DNA from: a virus
IMG/VR virus record: IMGVR_UViG_3300044629_000431
Location: 82,478 to 146,477 of that record
Strand: one strand, 5' to 3'
Length of the DNA: 64,000 nucleotides
Below the pieces are notes generated by a model, which saw only the letters and a program-made list of their open reading frames with translations, did not search any database and was not told the DNA's origin. The translations under genes and the position numbers were made by a program. Positions 40,769-49,769 of the stretch are shown here, piece after piece (within the stretch, counting starts at the first letter, position 1; each line of letters starts with the position of its first letter).

Positions 40769-41695
40769 TTATCCTAATAAAACCCCACTAAATCCACTAT
40801 ATGATGGTCCATAAATACGCAAATTATTATCTCTAGCAAATAAACTAACATAATCATTTACTGCTAATTGCAATAGAATACTATTAGATCTGCCCCTCTC
40901 TGCACTCATATACATTCTTGCTTGGGCAGTTGCGTCAGTACCATTAATAGCAAATGTGAGAGATCCTGACTGATCTGTTTCAGTTAGAACTGTAGTTGTA
41001 AATAAATACACTCCTGCTACAGGTGCTGTAAATCTACAAGTTGTAGTATTATAATGTGACCCAATATTATATGTTGTAAAAGTAAATTTTGTTATTTCTG
41101 CATTCGCCGAATAAGTAGTATAGCTGCCATCACCATATGCTTGAAAGGCTGGTTGAGAAGGTTTTGTTACTCTACCACTTGAATCTATACGAACTCTTTC
41201 TGATCCATTTGTATCAAAACGAATAAAACTATTCTCACGATTGCGAATAATAAAACTACCATCATCATTTAATGTTATTTCAGATCCATCGGAAGCAGAG
41301 CTTCCAGTATTGTTGTTCGTTAAATGAACAACTGGATATGATGGTGCTGATACGTGTATAGTAGTTTCATTTCCGTTTCCAGTTGGGTTATTCGTTCCTA
41401 TACCCAAACGACCACTACTATCAAACCTACCTACTTCAACACCACCTTCTGCAAACGCAATGGTATCAGCACTCGGGAAGAGGATACCGGTATTTGAGTC
41501 GCCACTTGGACTTATAGGGGGAGCACTAGTGCTACCGGCAGAAACTACAAGACCACTAGAAAACGTAGCAATACCAGAAGAATTAACAGTTCCAGTAACA
41601 TTACCAATCAAGTTACCCTGAATGTTACTACCAAAAGTAACCGTAGAAACTCCAGCGTCTGCTTGTATGTTATTAACAACTATCTTGCTAGTCAT
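40769..41695 (-). CDS. Tail fibre-like protein with C1q/TNF-like C-terminus, copy 2
   Basis: This 308-residue protein starts with MTSKIV at 41695, chosen because the ATGA overlaps the previous stop; an upstream ATG at 41707 is possible. N-terminal repeats include FGSNIQGNLIGNVTGTV and the same GDSNTGILFPSADTIAFAEGG block as 39558-40445. The C-terminus (CRFTAPVAGVYLFTTTVLTE and LQLAVNDYVSLFA) is again C1q-like. Confidence 0.65.
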   Translation of the reverse strand: MTSKIVVNNIQADAGVSTVTFGSNIQGNLIGNVTGTVNSSGIATFSSGLVVSAGSTSAPPISPSGDSNTGILFPSADTIAFAEGGVEVGRFDSSGRLGIGTNNPTGNGNETTIHVSAPSYPVVHLTNNNTGSSASDGSEITLNDDGSFIIRNRENSFIRFDTNGSERVRIDSSGRVTKPSQPAFQAYGDGSYTTYSANAEITKFTFTTYNIGSHYNTTTCRFTAPVAGVYLFTTTVLTETDQSGSLTFAINGTDATAQARMYMSAERGRSNSILLQLAVNDYVSLFARDNNLRIYGPSYSGFSGVLLG

Positions 41696-41934
41696 ACGAT
41701 TCTCCACTCTCCTTGTACTGTGACGGTGTAACCACTACTGACTGTTACCGTTCCGGCAGTGACTCCATTGGTTCCTGCTGGTATCGTCACATTCTCATCA
41801 ATCGTGTTCTTGTTTGCTTTAATCACACCATAAGTATCTAGCCACTGTGAGGCACCATTCGCACTGATGATGTCTTTAAAGTCAACGGTGCTTCCAGTTT
41901 GTGAGCGAACGGTATTAACAATTAAAGTTGTCAT
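41692..41934 (-). CDS. Short fibre cap module protein 1
   Basis: This 80-residue protein starts at ATG 41934, overlapping the preceding TGA. N-terminus MTTLIVNTVRSQTGSTVDFKD; C-terminus VTIPAGTNGVTAGTVTVSSG, then VQGEWRIV. This C-terminal beta motif recurs at the ends of the proteins at 41931, 47735, 57053 and 63923. Probably a small trimeric virion part. Confidence 0.55.
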   Translation of the reverse strand: MTTLIVNTVRSQTGSTVDFKDIISANGASQWLDTYGVIKANKNTIDENVTIPAGTNGVTAGTVTVSSGYTVTVQGEWRIV

Positions 41935-42170
41935 ACAATCACCCACTCACCAAGTTGTGTGACGGTATAACCATCGGCAATCGTGATGGGACCAGCAGAA
42001 AGTCCATTGGTGTCTGCTGGAATTGTGATGTTCTCAGCGATGGTATTACGATTGGTCTTGATGACTCCATAAGAATCCACCCATTGCTTATCACCATTTG
42101 CGGTGATTTGGTCCTTGAACTCTGTTGTAGAGGTCGTGGAGTCAATGATGTTAGCTTTGAGTGTGCTCAT
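41931..42170 (-). CDS. Short fibre cap module protein 2
   Basis: This 79-residue protein begins MSTLKANIIDSTTSTTEFKD and ends ITIPADTNGLSAGPITIADG, then LGEWVIV. It is a paralogue of its downstream neighbour with about half the residues shared. Its TGA overlaps the next ATG. A perfect TATAAATA late promoter lies 14 bases upstream, so it heads a three-gene late unit. Confidence 0.55.
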   Translation of the reverse strand: MSTLKANIIDSTTSTTEFKDQITANGDKQWVDSYGVIKTNRNTIAENITIPADTNGLSAGPITIADGYTVTQLGEWVIV

Positions 42171-42184
42171 TGGAGGTTTTTAGG

Positions 42185-42192
42185 TATTTATA
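42185..42192 (-). promoter_or_regulatory. Late promoter (TATAAATA) for the 42170-40769 unit
   Basis: Exact T4 late consensus TATAAATA on the minus strand, 14 bases before the ATG. Confidence 0.75.
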
Positions 42193-43381
42193 GACCAGCG
42201 GCATCTAAACGTGCTTGAAGTTCTGAAATGATAGTTTGCTGCTCTTGAATAGCTTTAAAAGCAACCGCAACTAAACTTCCATAGTCTAGACCCTTATATC
42301 CTGTTGCCCCATCACCAGTTGATACAACTTCAGGAATAATTTCCTCAACTTCTTGAGCAATAAATCCAATGTGAGTCTTATTATCACTATTCATTTCATA
42401 ATGTCTTGGTACTAAACTTAAAGCAGTTGTTAACCCATATCCTATTGGTCTAATATTTTGCTTGAGTCTTTCATCAGAAGCATTAGTCCATGCTCCAGCA
42501 GAACTTAAATATCCTTCATTTGTACCATTGTAAAAATAAAGATTACCAGAGGAGTTCGTATATATTGAACGATACACACCAGATGTACTATCTCTAACTC
42601 CTATTCCAGCTTGAGAACCTACAACTTGAAGGACGGCATAAGGACTATAACTACTAAAAGAACTATATGTTCCCCCAGTGTTGGATATAACAACCATACC
42701 AGCATTGTTACTGTCTGATATACGAAGTTTTTCTGTGCCTCCTGCCCCAAAGTTTAAAATATCAGTAGCGTGTTGATAATTTACCCATCCTCGGTACTGT
42801 GATGCAGATGCTGAATTATCACCAAACTGAACCCAGGAATTGCCATTTGTTGGATTTGCCCATAGTTGTAAACCTCCAGAAGAACCAGAAGCAGTTGATC
42901 CAACAGAAATTGTTTGAGTTCCAGCATTACTATCAACAGTATCACCAATATGAACATCATAAGATCCAGCAGGCATTTGTAAATGACCACTTGAAGATAT
43001 CCGAACTCTTTCAATATTATCAGTTCCTAAAATTAATGGTCTAGAGGATCTACCATTTATAGCAAAATGATCACTATCTCCTCTTGTTGGAGATCCAAAA
43101 AGTTGATATGCAGAACCTATCTCACCAATTGTTGTTCCATTTGTTTGCCACTGTAACCATCCACCCGTTGTTCCACCAATATTAACCAAAATAGATGGAC
43201 CATAAGATAAAGATTCTGGTTGAAAAATTTTTAATTTTGCAGTACTACTAGAAAATGTTGTGGATCCTATACCAACAGAATCATTAATATTGAACGTCCC
43301 AGCACTAATATTCGCAGCGTTTATCGTGACTGTCTGACCGCTTCCGACTGGTTGTATACGATTAACATTCAGAATACTCAT
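42188..43381 (-). CDS. Tail fibre protein with C-terminal Peptidase_S74 chaperone
   Basis: In this 397-residue protein the last ~105 residues carry ASDERLKQNI, HIGFIAQEVEEIIPEVV, KGLDYGSLVAVAFKAIQEQQ and a coiled-coil end: an S74 intramolecular chaperone. The N-terminal part is a repeat-rich beta shaft with LQLWANPTNGNSWVQFGDN-like strands. After trimerisation the S74 part would cut itself off before the Ser of SDERLK. A late promoter lies 14 bases upstream. Confidence 0.8.
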   Translation of the reverse strand: MSILNVNRIQPVGSGQTVTINAANISAGTFNINDSVGIGSTTFSSSTAKLKIFQPESLSYGPSILVNIGGTTGGWLQWQTNGTTIGEIGSAYQLFGSPTRGDSDHFAINGRSSRPLILGTDNIERVRISSSGHLQMPAGSYDVHIGDTVDSNAGTQTISVGSTASGSSGGLQLWANPTNGNSWVQFGDNSASASQYRGWVNYQHATDILNFGAGGTEKLRISDSNNAGMVVISNTGGTYSSFSSYSPYAVLQVVGSQAGIGVRDSTSGVYRSIYTNSSGNLYFYNGTNEGYLSSAGAWTNASDERLKQNIRPIGYGLTTALSLVPRHYEMNSDNKTHIGFIAQEVEEIIPEVVSTGDGATGYKGLDYGSLVAVAFKAIQEQQTIISELQARLDAAGL

Positions 43382-43395
43382 TTGAGTTTTTTAGG

Positions 43396-43402
43396 TATTT
43401 AT
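43396..43402 (-). promoter_or_regulatory. Late promoter (ATAAATA) for 42188-43381
   Basis: CATAAATACC on the minus strand, 14 bases before the ATG; the TAA is also the stop of the fibre upstream. Confidence 0.6.
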
Positions 43403-45540
43403 GATGGGTAAGCGATGATAACGATACCAGAACCACCGGAACCAGAAAGATATCCACCATTCCAAACTCCTCCTCCGCCGCCGCCAGTTCCCATTGTTCC
43501 AGAAGTAGCATTAGTATTAGTACCAGCTCCTGGAGCGCCTCCACCCAATCCACCACCAGCAGCTCCTGGACCAGTGCCACCGCCGCCGCCACCTGCATAA
43601 TAAGTAGCAGTTCCAGAAATCGTTGATATTAAACCATTTCCACCAAGACCAACTGGACCAGCAGTACCTGCGGCACCTGCTCCTCCTCCTCCTCCACCGC
43701 CACTAGCACCGGCGCCGCCAGCACCATTATTACCTTGTGGTGGTGATACTGGTGGGGTATTTCCAGAACCTCCAGTAGTTCCTGGACGACTTGATCCTCC
43801 ACCACCAGAACCACCAGGTCTTCCATTATAGTTTGGGGTTGATGGATTATTGTAATCTCCCCCCCCTCCACCACCAGTGGAAGTTATTGTGGAAAATATT
43901 GAAGGAGATCCATCATTACTTAAAGATGGTCCAGTTATTCTAGCACCACCACCGCCAACAGTAACTGACATACTTCCAGAAACAGATAATCCACTACCAG
44001 TTCTAAAACCACCAGCGCCTCCACCCCCCTCATAACCACCGGCGCCACCACCAGCGACCACAAGGTAGTCAACGGACGTTAACGCTGGGTTAGTGACCGT
44101 AAAGGTTCCTGATGAATAAAAGGTATGAACGGTCGTGGTTGGAGTATAAGAAATGGCACCACCAGTTGCTTTAGCGGTTCCTCCGACCTGTCCGATCTCA
44201 TAACGGACGACTACGATACCAGAACCACCAGCACCTCCCTCAGCTCCACCACTATGAGTATCTCCTCCCCCTCCACCGCCGCCTCTAGAAACAGTTCCAT
44301 TTGTATTTGTTGTTCTATTTCCAACTGGAGAAGAAGCTATTACCCCATCTCCGGCACCAAAAACAGCAGGTCCAGTTGGTCCACCACCATAACCACCATT
44401 TACGGTAAACCCATATCCACCAGCACCGCCACCTCCAGCATATCCAGTAGACGTTCCAGTAATACTATAGTTTAGTCCAGCACCACCATTTCTAGCCGAT
44501 GGAGTTGGTGTACTAGGTCCTGTACCACCAGTTCCACCCGCGCCGCCGCCTCCGCCGCCGCCAGTTCCAGGTGTATTACTTGGGTCATAAGTTCCTACTC
44601 CACCGGTATTTCCCCAACCAGATGGTGGAGAAGAACTATTATCTGTTCCAGAAGAAGAACCAGTAGCAGGTCCAGCTGGTGTAATCGCACCATTTCCACC
44701 AGATCCACCACCACTAGATCCCCCCGGACCTCCGGGATTACCATAACCACCACCATAACCGCCACCAGGAGAAGTTATAGTAGATGGAAAAGCAATTGAA
44801 GATGAAGAACCAGCAACACCATTTGGTGATGGTGTAGTTCCACCATTTCCACCAGCACCAACAGTTATGGTATAAGAACCAGTAGAAACTGGTTGCCCCG
44901 TTGCGTATTTTAAAGTTCCAGCACCGCCACCTCCACCATAGTATTGCCCGCCTCCACCACCACCTCCAGCAACGACAAGATAGTCAACGGTTTCGGTAGG
45001 AGACGCAGACTGAACCGTAAAGAAACCTGATGAAGTAAAGATATGAGCCCTATAAACCCTACCACCTTCAATGTACTCATTAACAATACCACCAGTGGCA
45101 CTCATTGCCTCTTTGCCAACATCACGCCAGGCATTACCATTGTATACTTGGACACTTCCAGTATCTGAATTAAAAATTAAAGTTCCTTGTGCTGTTGATA
45201 CACCAGCATTTCTACCAGTCGTTGAAGTTGTTCCAATACCAATAGCACCTCTTCTTATAAAAGTATCACCAATAGTAATACTTGAAGAAGATCCAACTTG
45301 AATACCACTAGAAAACGTGGCAATACCAGAAGCATTGACTGTACCAGTTACGTTTCCAGTTACATTTCCTGTTACGTTACCAGTTAAAGGTCCAGTGAAA
45401 CTTGTCGCACTTACAACACCTACAACACTCAAAGCACTGGTCGGTACTGAACTTCCGATACCAACACGTCCAGAAGAGTCCTGATAGACTCCTCCAGACC
45501 CTGTTCGATGTAACCAAGTGTTGAACCTTATATCAGACAT
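43399..45540 (-). CDS. Large glycine-rich tail fibre (two Gly modules)
   Basis: In this 713-residue protein the N-terminal ~150 residues are shaft repeats (TGNVTGNVTGNVTGTV and FNSDTGSVQVYNGNAWRDVG). Then two glycine-rich modules of about 250 residues each follow. Both begin with YLVVAGGGG(G/A)GG, contain a (Y/M)(T/S)(I/V)TVG(A/G)GG strand and the second ends SGIVIIAYPS. Long Gly runs alternate with Ser, Asn, Pro and Thr. By analogy with S16 gp38 such runs may form polyglycine-II sandwiches binding receptors, but that is inference. The last codons of the gene overlap the late promoter of the next fibre. Confidence 0.75.
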   Translation of the reverse strand: MSDIRFNTWLHRTGSGGVYQDSSGRVGIGSSVPTSALSVVGVVSATSFTGPLTGNVTGNVTGNVTGTVNASGIATFSSGIQVGSSSSITIGDTFIRRGAIGIGTTSTTGRNAGVSTAQGTLIFNSDTGSVQVYNGNAWRDVGKEAMSATGGIVNEYIEGGRVYRAHIFTSSGFFTVQSASPTETVDYLVVAGGGGGGGQYYGGGGGAGTLKYATGQPVSTGSYTITVGAGGNGGTTPSPNGVAGSSSSIAFPSTITSPGGGYGGGYGNPGGPGGSSGGGSGGNGAITPAGPATGSSSGTDNSSSPPSGWGNTGGVGTYDPSNTPGTGGGGGGGAGGTGGTGPSTPTPSARNGGAGLNYSITGTSTGYAGGGGAGGYGFTVNGGYGGGPTGPAVFGAGDGVIASSPVGNRTTNTNGTVSRGGGGGGGDTHSGGAEGGAGGSGIVVVRYEIGQVGGTAKATGGAISYTPTTTVHTFYSSGTFTVTNPALTSVDYLVVAGGGAGGYEGGGGAGGFRTGSGLSVSGSMSVTVGGGGARITGPSLSNDGSPSIFSTITSTGGGGGGDYNNPSTPNYNGRPGGSGGGGSSRPGTTGGSGNTPPVSPPQGNNGAGGAGASGGGGGGGAGAAGTAGPVGLGGNGLISTISGTATYYAGGGGGGTGPGAAGGGLGGGAPGAGTNTNATSGTMGTGGGGGGVWNGGYLSGSGGSGIVIIAYPS
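44085..44230 (-). repeat. Near-identical DNA block shared with 53047-53190
   Basis: About 145 bases in the linker between the two Gly modules differ at only about nine positions by eye from the corresponding part of the 52347-54443 fibre. Confidence 0.7.
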
Positions 45541-45553
45541 TCGTTTTTATTTG

Positions 45554-45560
45554 TATTTAT
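45554..45560 (-). promoter_or_regulatory. Late promoter (ATAAATA) for 43399-45540
   Basis: TAATAAATAC on the minus strand, 13 bases before the ATG; overlaps the stop of the next fibre. Confidence 0.6.
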
Positions 45561-47707
45561 TATGATGGGTAAGCGATGATGACGATACCAGAACCACCAG
45601 AACCTGCTTGTTGATTTCCTGTTCCAGTTGGTGCATTATAAGAACCTCCACCGCCTCCACCGCCAAGATTAACAGTTCCATTGGACGCTACCCCAGTCGT
45701 TGGACCACCAGCACCACCTCCACCAGGTCCTCCGGCAGCTCCGCTAGTGGGTGAGAAATTTGCACCATCAGCAGATCCTCCTCCGCCGCCACCACCAGCA
45801 TATGTTATTGAAGAACCACTAATACTAGATGCTAAACCAGATCCACCAATTCCACCAGCAGGTGGATTACTTCCAGAACCACCAGCACCTCCACCTCCAG
45901 ATCCAACGTATGGAGAAGCTGATGGTGATCCGGGTGATGCTCCTGGTGGACAGAATCCACCATTATTGCCTTGCGATGGGACAGTTGTTGCCGTTGGTTG
46001 ATTAGTTCCATCACCTCTATTTCCAGTTCCAGCAGTACTTTGGAAACGAGCAGCGCCTCCACCACCAGATCCACCATTTTTACCTGCGTTATTATCTCCT
46101 GCTCCACCTCCACCACCACCTTGCGATGTTATTGTTGAAAATATAGAAGCACTTCCAGGAGTTCCATCCGAAGCACCATTAGTACCCGTTCCACCAGAAC
46201 CTGCTCCACCACCACCACCAGATCCAACAGTGATTGAATATGAACCAGGAGATACAGAAAAACCACTTCCTGTTCTCATTCCACCAGCGCCTCCGCCGCC
46301 ACCAAAACGAGAACCACCACCACCAGCGCCACCAACTACAAGGTAGTCAACAGAACTTAAAGATGGGTCAGTGACTGTAAAGGTTGCTGATGAAGTAAAT
46401 GTATGAATGGTCTTACCACCGGAATAAGAAACTGTTCCACCGGTTGCTTTGACTGACTGTTGACCGACCTGATAGCGGATGATGACGATACCGGAACCAC
46501 CGGAACCGCCATTTGATACATTTGATCCACCTCCACCACCACCCAAATTAGCAGTTCCGGATACTCCAGTAACAGAAGGAGTATATCTAGCGCCTGCACC
46601 ACCACCTCCAGATCCTCCAGTTCCAGGAGTTCCATTATAAGTTGCTCCACCACCACCACCTGCATAAGTTACTGAAGAACCAGAAATAGCAGAGGCAAGT
46701 CCATCTCCACCAGCGCCGGCAACTGATGCTCCACCAGACCCTCCAGAGGAACTAGATCCTCCACCACCGCCTGCTTGAATATTGGGGTCAGAACTATTAT
46801 GATCTCTTCCAAAACCACCAGGATTTCCTTGTCCAGAAGTTCCAGAACCACCACTACCACCCGGACCAGGAGTTCCGGGAGTGCAACCACCTCCACCACC
46901 CGATCCACCAGGAACACCAGATGTTGGACCTGTACCCCTTCCACCACCACCTCCACCTGTTGAAGTTATTGTTCCAAAAACAGAATCATTACCATTAGCA
47001 CCAACAGTTCCTAAAGCAAATGCACCGCCAGAACCAACAGTAACTGTATAAGAACCGGGAGCAGCACTTACTGTAATTCCAATACCAGTTCTAAAACCGC
47101 CGGCACCGCCGCCACCGCCACTATATCCAGAACCAGACCCTCCACCAGCACCACCACCAGCAACTACAAGATACTCAACAGTATTATTGTAAGAAGGGGC
47201 ACTTAATACATTAAAAGTTGATGATGCTGTAAAAGTGTGAGCAGCCCATAAGACTCCACCACTGTAATAAGTTGTTACAATACCACCCGATGCTTGAATA
47301 AACCTATCAGACGTAGACTGCCAAGAAGAACCATTATAGACTTCTACAAGACCAGTTGAAGAATTATAAACCAGAGTTCCAGTCGCAGTCCCAACACCAG
47401 CATTACGTCCAGTGGTTGTTGTAGCACCTAGACCAACGCTTGTGGGTCTAATAAAAGCACTACCAACAGTCAGACCTGTGGTAAGAGTTAAGTCTGAACC
47501 AGTCGCAGAAGAAGTCAAACTTCTTGCGGTTGATGCGATACCAGTTACAGATCCCGTGATATTTCCCGTTACATTTCCAGTGACGTTACCAGTTACATTT
47601 CCTATTACATTTCCACTAAAAGATGCTGCCGTAACAATACCAGATGTGGTAAAGTCGCCATTAATACCATTAAATGTGAGTCCGACACCAACTCTTAATA
47701 TTGCCAT
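45560..47707 (-). CDS. Large glycine-rich tail fibre (two Gly modules)
   Basis: This 715-residue protein has N-terminal GNVTGNVTGNVTGNITG repeats, LTVGSAFIRPTSVGLGATTT, and a GTLVYNSSTGLVEVYNGSSW strand pair. Two Gly modules follow, separated by a linker VKATGGTVSYSGGKTIHTF, and the chain ends SGIVIIAYPS. The organisation equals 43399-45540 but the Gly parts differ in sequence. This suggests receptor-binding variants kept side by side. Confidence 0.75.
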   Translation of the reverse strand: MAILRVGVGLTFNGINGDFTTSGIVTAASFSGNVIGNVTGNVTGNVTGNITGSVTGIASTARSLTSSATGSDLTLTTGLTVGSAFIRPTSVGLGATTTTGRNAGVGTATGTLVYNSSTGLVEVYNGSSWQSTSDRFIQASGGIVTTYYSGGVLWAAHTFTASSTFNVLSAPSYNNTVEYLVVAGGGAGGGSGSGYSGGGGGAGGFRTGIGITVSAAPGSYTVTVGSGGAFALGTVGANGNDSVFGTITSTGGGGGGRGTGPTSGVPGGSGGGGGCTPGTPGPGGSGGSGTSGQGNPGGFGRDHNSSDPNIQAGGGGGSSSSGGSGGASVAGAGGDGLASAISGSSVTYAGGGGGATYNGTPGTGGSGGGGAGARYTPSVTGVSGTANLGGGGGGSNVSNGGSGGSGIVIIRYQVGQQSVKATGGTVSYSGGKTIHTFTSSATFTVTDPSLSSVDYLVVGGAGGGGSRFGGGGGAGGMRTGSGFSVSPGSYSITVGSGGGGGAGSGGTGTNGASDGTPGSASIFSTITSQGGGGGGAGDNNAGKNGGSGGGGAARFQSTAGTGNRGDGTNQPTATTVPSQGNNGGFCPPGASPGSPSASPYVGSGGGGAGGSGSNPPAGGIGGSGLASSISGSSITYAGGGGGGGSADGANFSPTSGAAGGPGGGGAGGPTTGVASNGTVNLGGGGGGGSYNAPTGTGNQQAGSGGSGIVIIAYPS

Positions 47708-47731
47708 TTATCTAAATAAACTCCTTTTCAA

Positions 47732-47738
47732 TATTTAG
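47732..47738 (-). promoter_or_regulatory. Late-type motif (CTAAATA) for 45560-47707
   Basis: CTAAATA on the minus strand, 24 bases before the ATG; overlaps the stop of the upstream gene. Confidence 0.5.
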
Positions 47739-48502
47739 ACTATTACAAGTGTAGATCCTGTCTCAACAATAATCGTAGAACCTAATGAGACTTCTGCTGG
47801 TCCGATGATCAGACCATTCTTACCAGCAGGAATTGTGACCATTCCATCAACAACTTGATCGGTAAGAACCGCTCCATCAGTAATTGAAATGTTACCAACG
47901 ACTTGTAGTGCTCCTGCAGAACTTGCTGCGCCAGCAATTGTTGTTGTGTTAATACCAATAATCTTTGTGGTGCTTAAACCTACAGAGTTAGAAGCAAAAA
48001 TTGTGTTTGCTGCACCACTTTGAATACTAATATCAACAGTATTTGTAGAAACATTATATGAAAAAGTATTTCCTGTTCCGACAAAATTAAGTGCAGTGAC
48101 TCCAGTACCAATGATAAGACCACCAGACTGAATACCAACACCTCTTGCTGATGGATCAAGTTTTTCAAAAGTTACAGATTGATACTGTAACTTATTCGTT
48201 GAAACAGTTCCTTCACCTGGAACTCCAATACCCAGTGCTTCTCCAAGAGAAATGCAGAAGAAGTCGTCAGTTGATTGTGGAGCTGCCGCAAAGATAATTT
48301 GGTTTTCATCAATTTCATATGCTGATGATGGTTCTTGTATAACACCACCAAGAGATACTAAGATTGAAAATGCTGAACCTGGATAATGTGGATTACCACC
48401 AGAGGTTAAGTTGAATCTTACGGTAGACCCATTAAACTGTGATGAGATATCATCCAGTTTGAGATAATTTCCAGCATTTAGTTGTCTACCAATATATGCC
48501 AT
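47735..48502 (-). CDS. Structural protein with fibre-cap C-terminus
   Basis: This 255-residue protein begins MAYIGRQLNAGNYLKLDDIS and contains FNLTSGGNPHYPGSAFSILV and VIQEPSSAYEI, a pattern common in phage tail proteins. Its C-terminus (MVTIPAGKNGLIIGPAEVSLG then TLVIV) is the same cap motif as in 41692-42170 and 57053-57553. Probably a distal fibre part or a connector. Confidence 0.6.
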   Translation of the reverse strand: MAYIGRQLNAGNYLKLDDISSQFNGSTVRFNLTSGGNPHYPGSAFSILVSLGGVIQEPSSAYEIDENQIIFAAAPQSTDDFFCISLGEALGIGVPGEGTVSTNKLQYQSVTFEKLDPSARGVGIQSGGLIIGTGVTALNFVGTGNTFSYNVSTNTVDISIQSGAANTIFASNSVGLSTTKIIGINTTTIAGAASSAGALQVVGNISITDGAVLTDQVVDGMVTIPAGKNGLIIGPAEVSLGSTIIVETGSTLVIV

Positions 48503-48516
48503 TATGGTTTTTTAGA

Positions 48517-48523
48517 TATTTAT
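48517..48523 (-). promoter_or_regulatory. Late promoter (ATAAATA) for 47735-48502
   Basis: CATAAATATC on the minus strand, 14 bases before the ATG; overlaps the stop of the upstream gene. Confidence 0.6.
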
Positions 48524-48984
48524 GATGGTTCTACTAAAACCCAACCTTTAGTATTATCAGACTGATATAACTCATCATTCCAAACATATCCAATGCCAGC
48601 AACTATTTGATCTCTTGTAACTTCTGGTTTAGGTAAAGGTGGATCCCATCTTCCAGTAGTTGAATTTAAAGTCCAAGAATTACATCCTTCTGGTTGTTTT
48701 TTATGAAAGATATCTAAATTTGAGTTGTAATACCAAGGATCTTCTGGATTATATTGACCTCCTGGAAAATTTGCTCTTAAAGGAGGTTTACCATACATAT
48801 GAACTCCATCAACTGTATTGTAAGAACATTTAACCCAAGTTCCAGCATCACCGTGAACTTTTTTTAATCTTTCTAGAGCAAGTTCTTCTATTTCAATTCC
48901 ATCAGGAGTCATACAGTCCCTATTATCAACGGAGTCAACTCTCAAAACTACATTATCAATTCCAAGTCTTGCGTAGTATGCCAT
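48520..48984 (-). CDS. Conserved fibre-region protein (paralogue of 51894-52295)
   Basis: This 154-residue protein begins MAYYARLGIDNVVLRVDSVDN and contains WVKCSYNTVDG, NSNLDIFHKKQPEGCNSWTL and GRWDPPLPKPE. The second protein with the same layout lies at 51894-52295. The family is common in marine phages, with no proven role; a virion or fibre-linked part is likely from its place. It is preceded by the sulfotransferase gene with no gap. Confidence 0.6.
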   Translation of the reverse strand: MAYYARLGIDNVVLRVDSVDNRDCMTPDGIEIEELALERLKKVHGDAGTWVKCSYNTVDGVHMYGKPPLRANFPGGQYNPEDPWYYNSNLDIFHKKQPEGCNSWTLNSTTGRWDPPLPKPEVTRDQIVAGIGYVWNDELYQSDNTKGWVLVEPS

Positions 48985-49764
48985 TTACTTCCAAAAGTTT
49001 AAGGTTGAGTAATAACTCAAAAGTTCTTCTGATATGTATTTAGAAACTTCATATTGAGTTTTTTCAATCCTGTTAGTTTTGATGTGATGTAAGTTTATAC
49101 CAACAACCGAATCATCATATTCATTATTATTTGATGAAAATTGTTTTAAATTCGTAAAGTTATGGGGATAAACTTTCATATCTAAAAATTCATACAAACT
49201 ACTTAATATTTCTTGTGGTTTAGATATTAAATTATCATATTCAATTAAATAATATGGGTAACCGGACTTAATAACATTGTAAATTGAACAATAAGATTGA
49301 ACGATTTGTAAATCTTCCCTCATCAAATGTTTGCATTTTGACTCTCTTGTTCCATCAGTCTCTTCATCTAAAAAGTTTGGTTTATTTTCTTCACTCCACT
49401 TAATAAAAGATGCAATTATATCTTGAATATCTCTTACTAGAACTACAAACTTTATTTCATTTGGACAATATTTTTTAAGCAACTTTAAGTTATTTGGACT
49501 TCCCCAAGAAGAGCGGTCTAAAATAATTTCATAATTCCAGTCTTTATAATAATTAGAAATGACATTGTTTAAAACATTATCATATGATAATGAGTCTGGA
49601 AAGTTCAAAAAAGTTCTATGAGTTTTTAGATTATTCAAGTTCCATAAGATATCAGAAACAATACTATTAGCGGTAACTTGAACTTTTGGATTTTGATTTA
49701 AAAGTGATCCAAGTAAGGTATTACCAGAACGAGGTAATCCAGTCAAATAATAAATTTTTTTCAT
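48985..49764 (-). CDS. PAPS-dependent sulfotransferase-like protein
   Basis: This 259-residue protein begins MKKIYYLTGLPRSGNTLLGS. The GLPRSGNT segment (about 9-16) is the 5'-phosphosulphate loop of sulfotransferases, and VVLVRDIQDIIASF near 107-120 matches the 3'-phosphate loop with Arg and Ser. It would transfer sulphate from PAPS to a sugar, lipid or protein tyrosine. It lies in a chain of fibre genes. Substrate unknown: host surface glycan or virion. Confidence 0.75.
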   Translation of the reverse strand: MKKIYYLTGLPRSGNTLLGSLLNQNPKVQVTANSIVSDILWNLNNLKTHRTFLNFPDSLSYDNVLNNVISNYYKDWNYEIILDRSSWGSPNNLKLLKKYCPNEIKFVVLVRDIQDIIASFIKWSEENKPNFLDEETDGTRESKCKHLMREDLQIVQSYCSIYNVIKSGYPYYLIEYDNLISKPQEILSSLYEFLDMKVYPHNFTNLKQFSSNNNEYDDSVVGINLHHIKTNRIEKTQYEVSKYISEELLSYYSTLNFWK

Positions 49765-49769
49765 TCAAA

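Noticed and set aside
41696-41946. Upstream ATG codons at 41707 and 41946 for two fibre-region genes
   Set aside because: The internal ATG codons that overlap the preceding stop (ATGA) give the same MT-(T/S)-type openings as related proteins.
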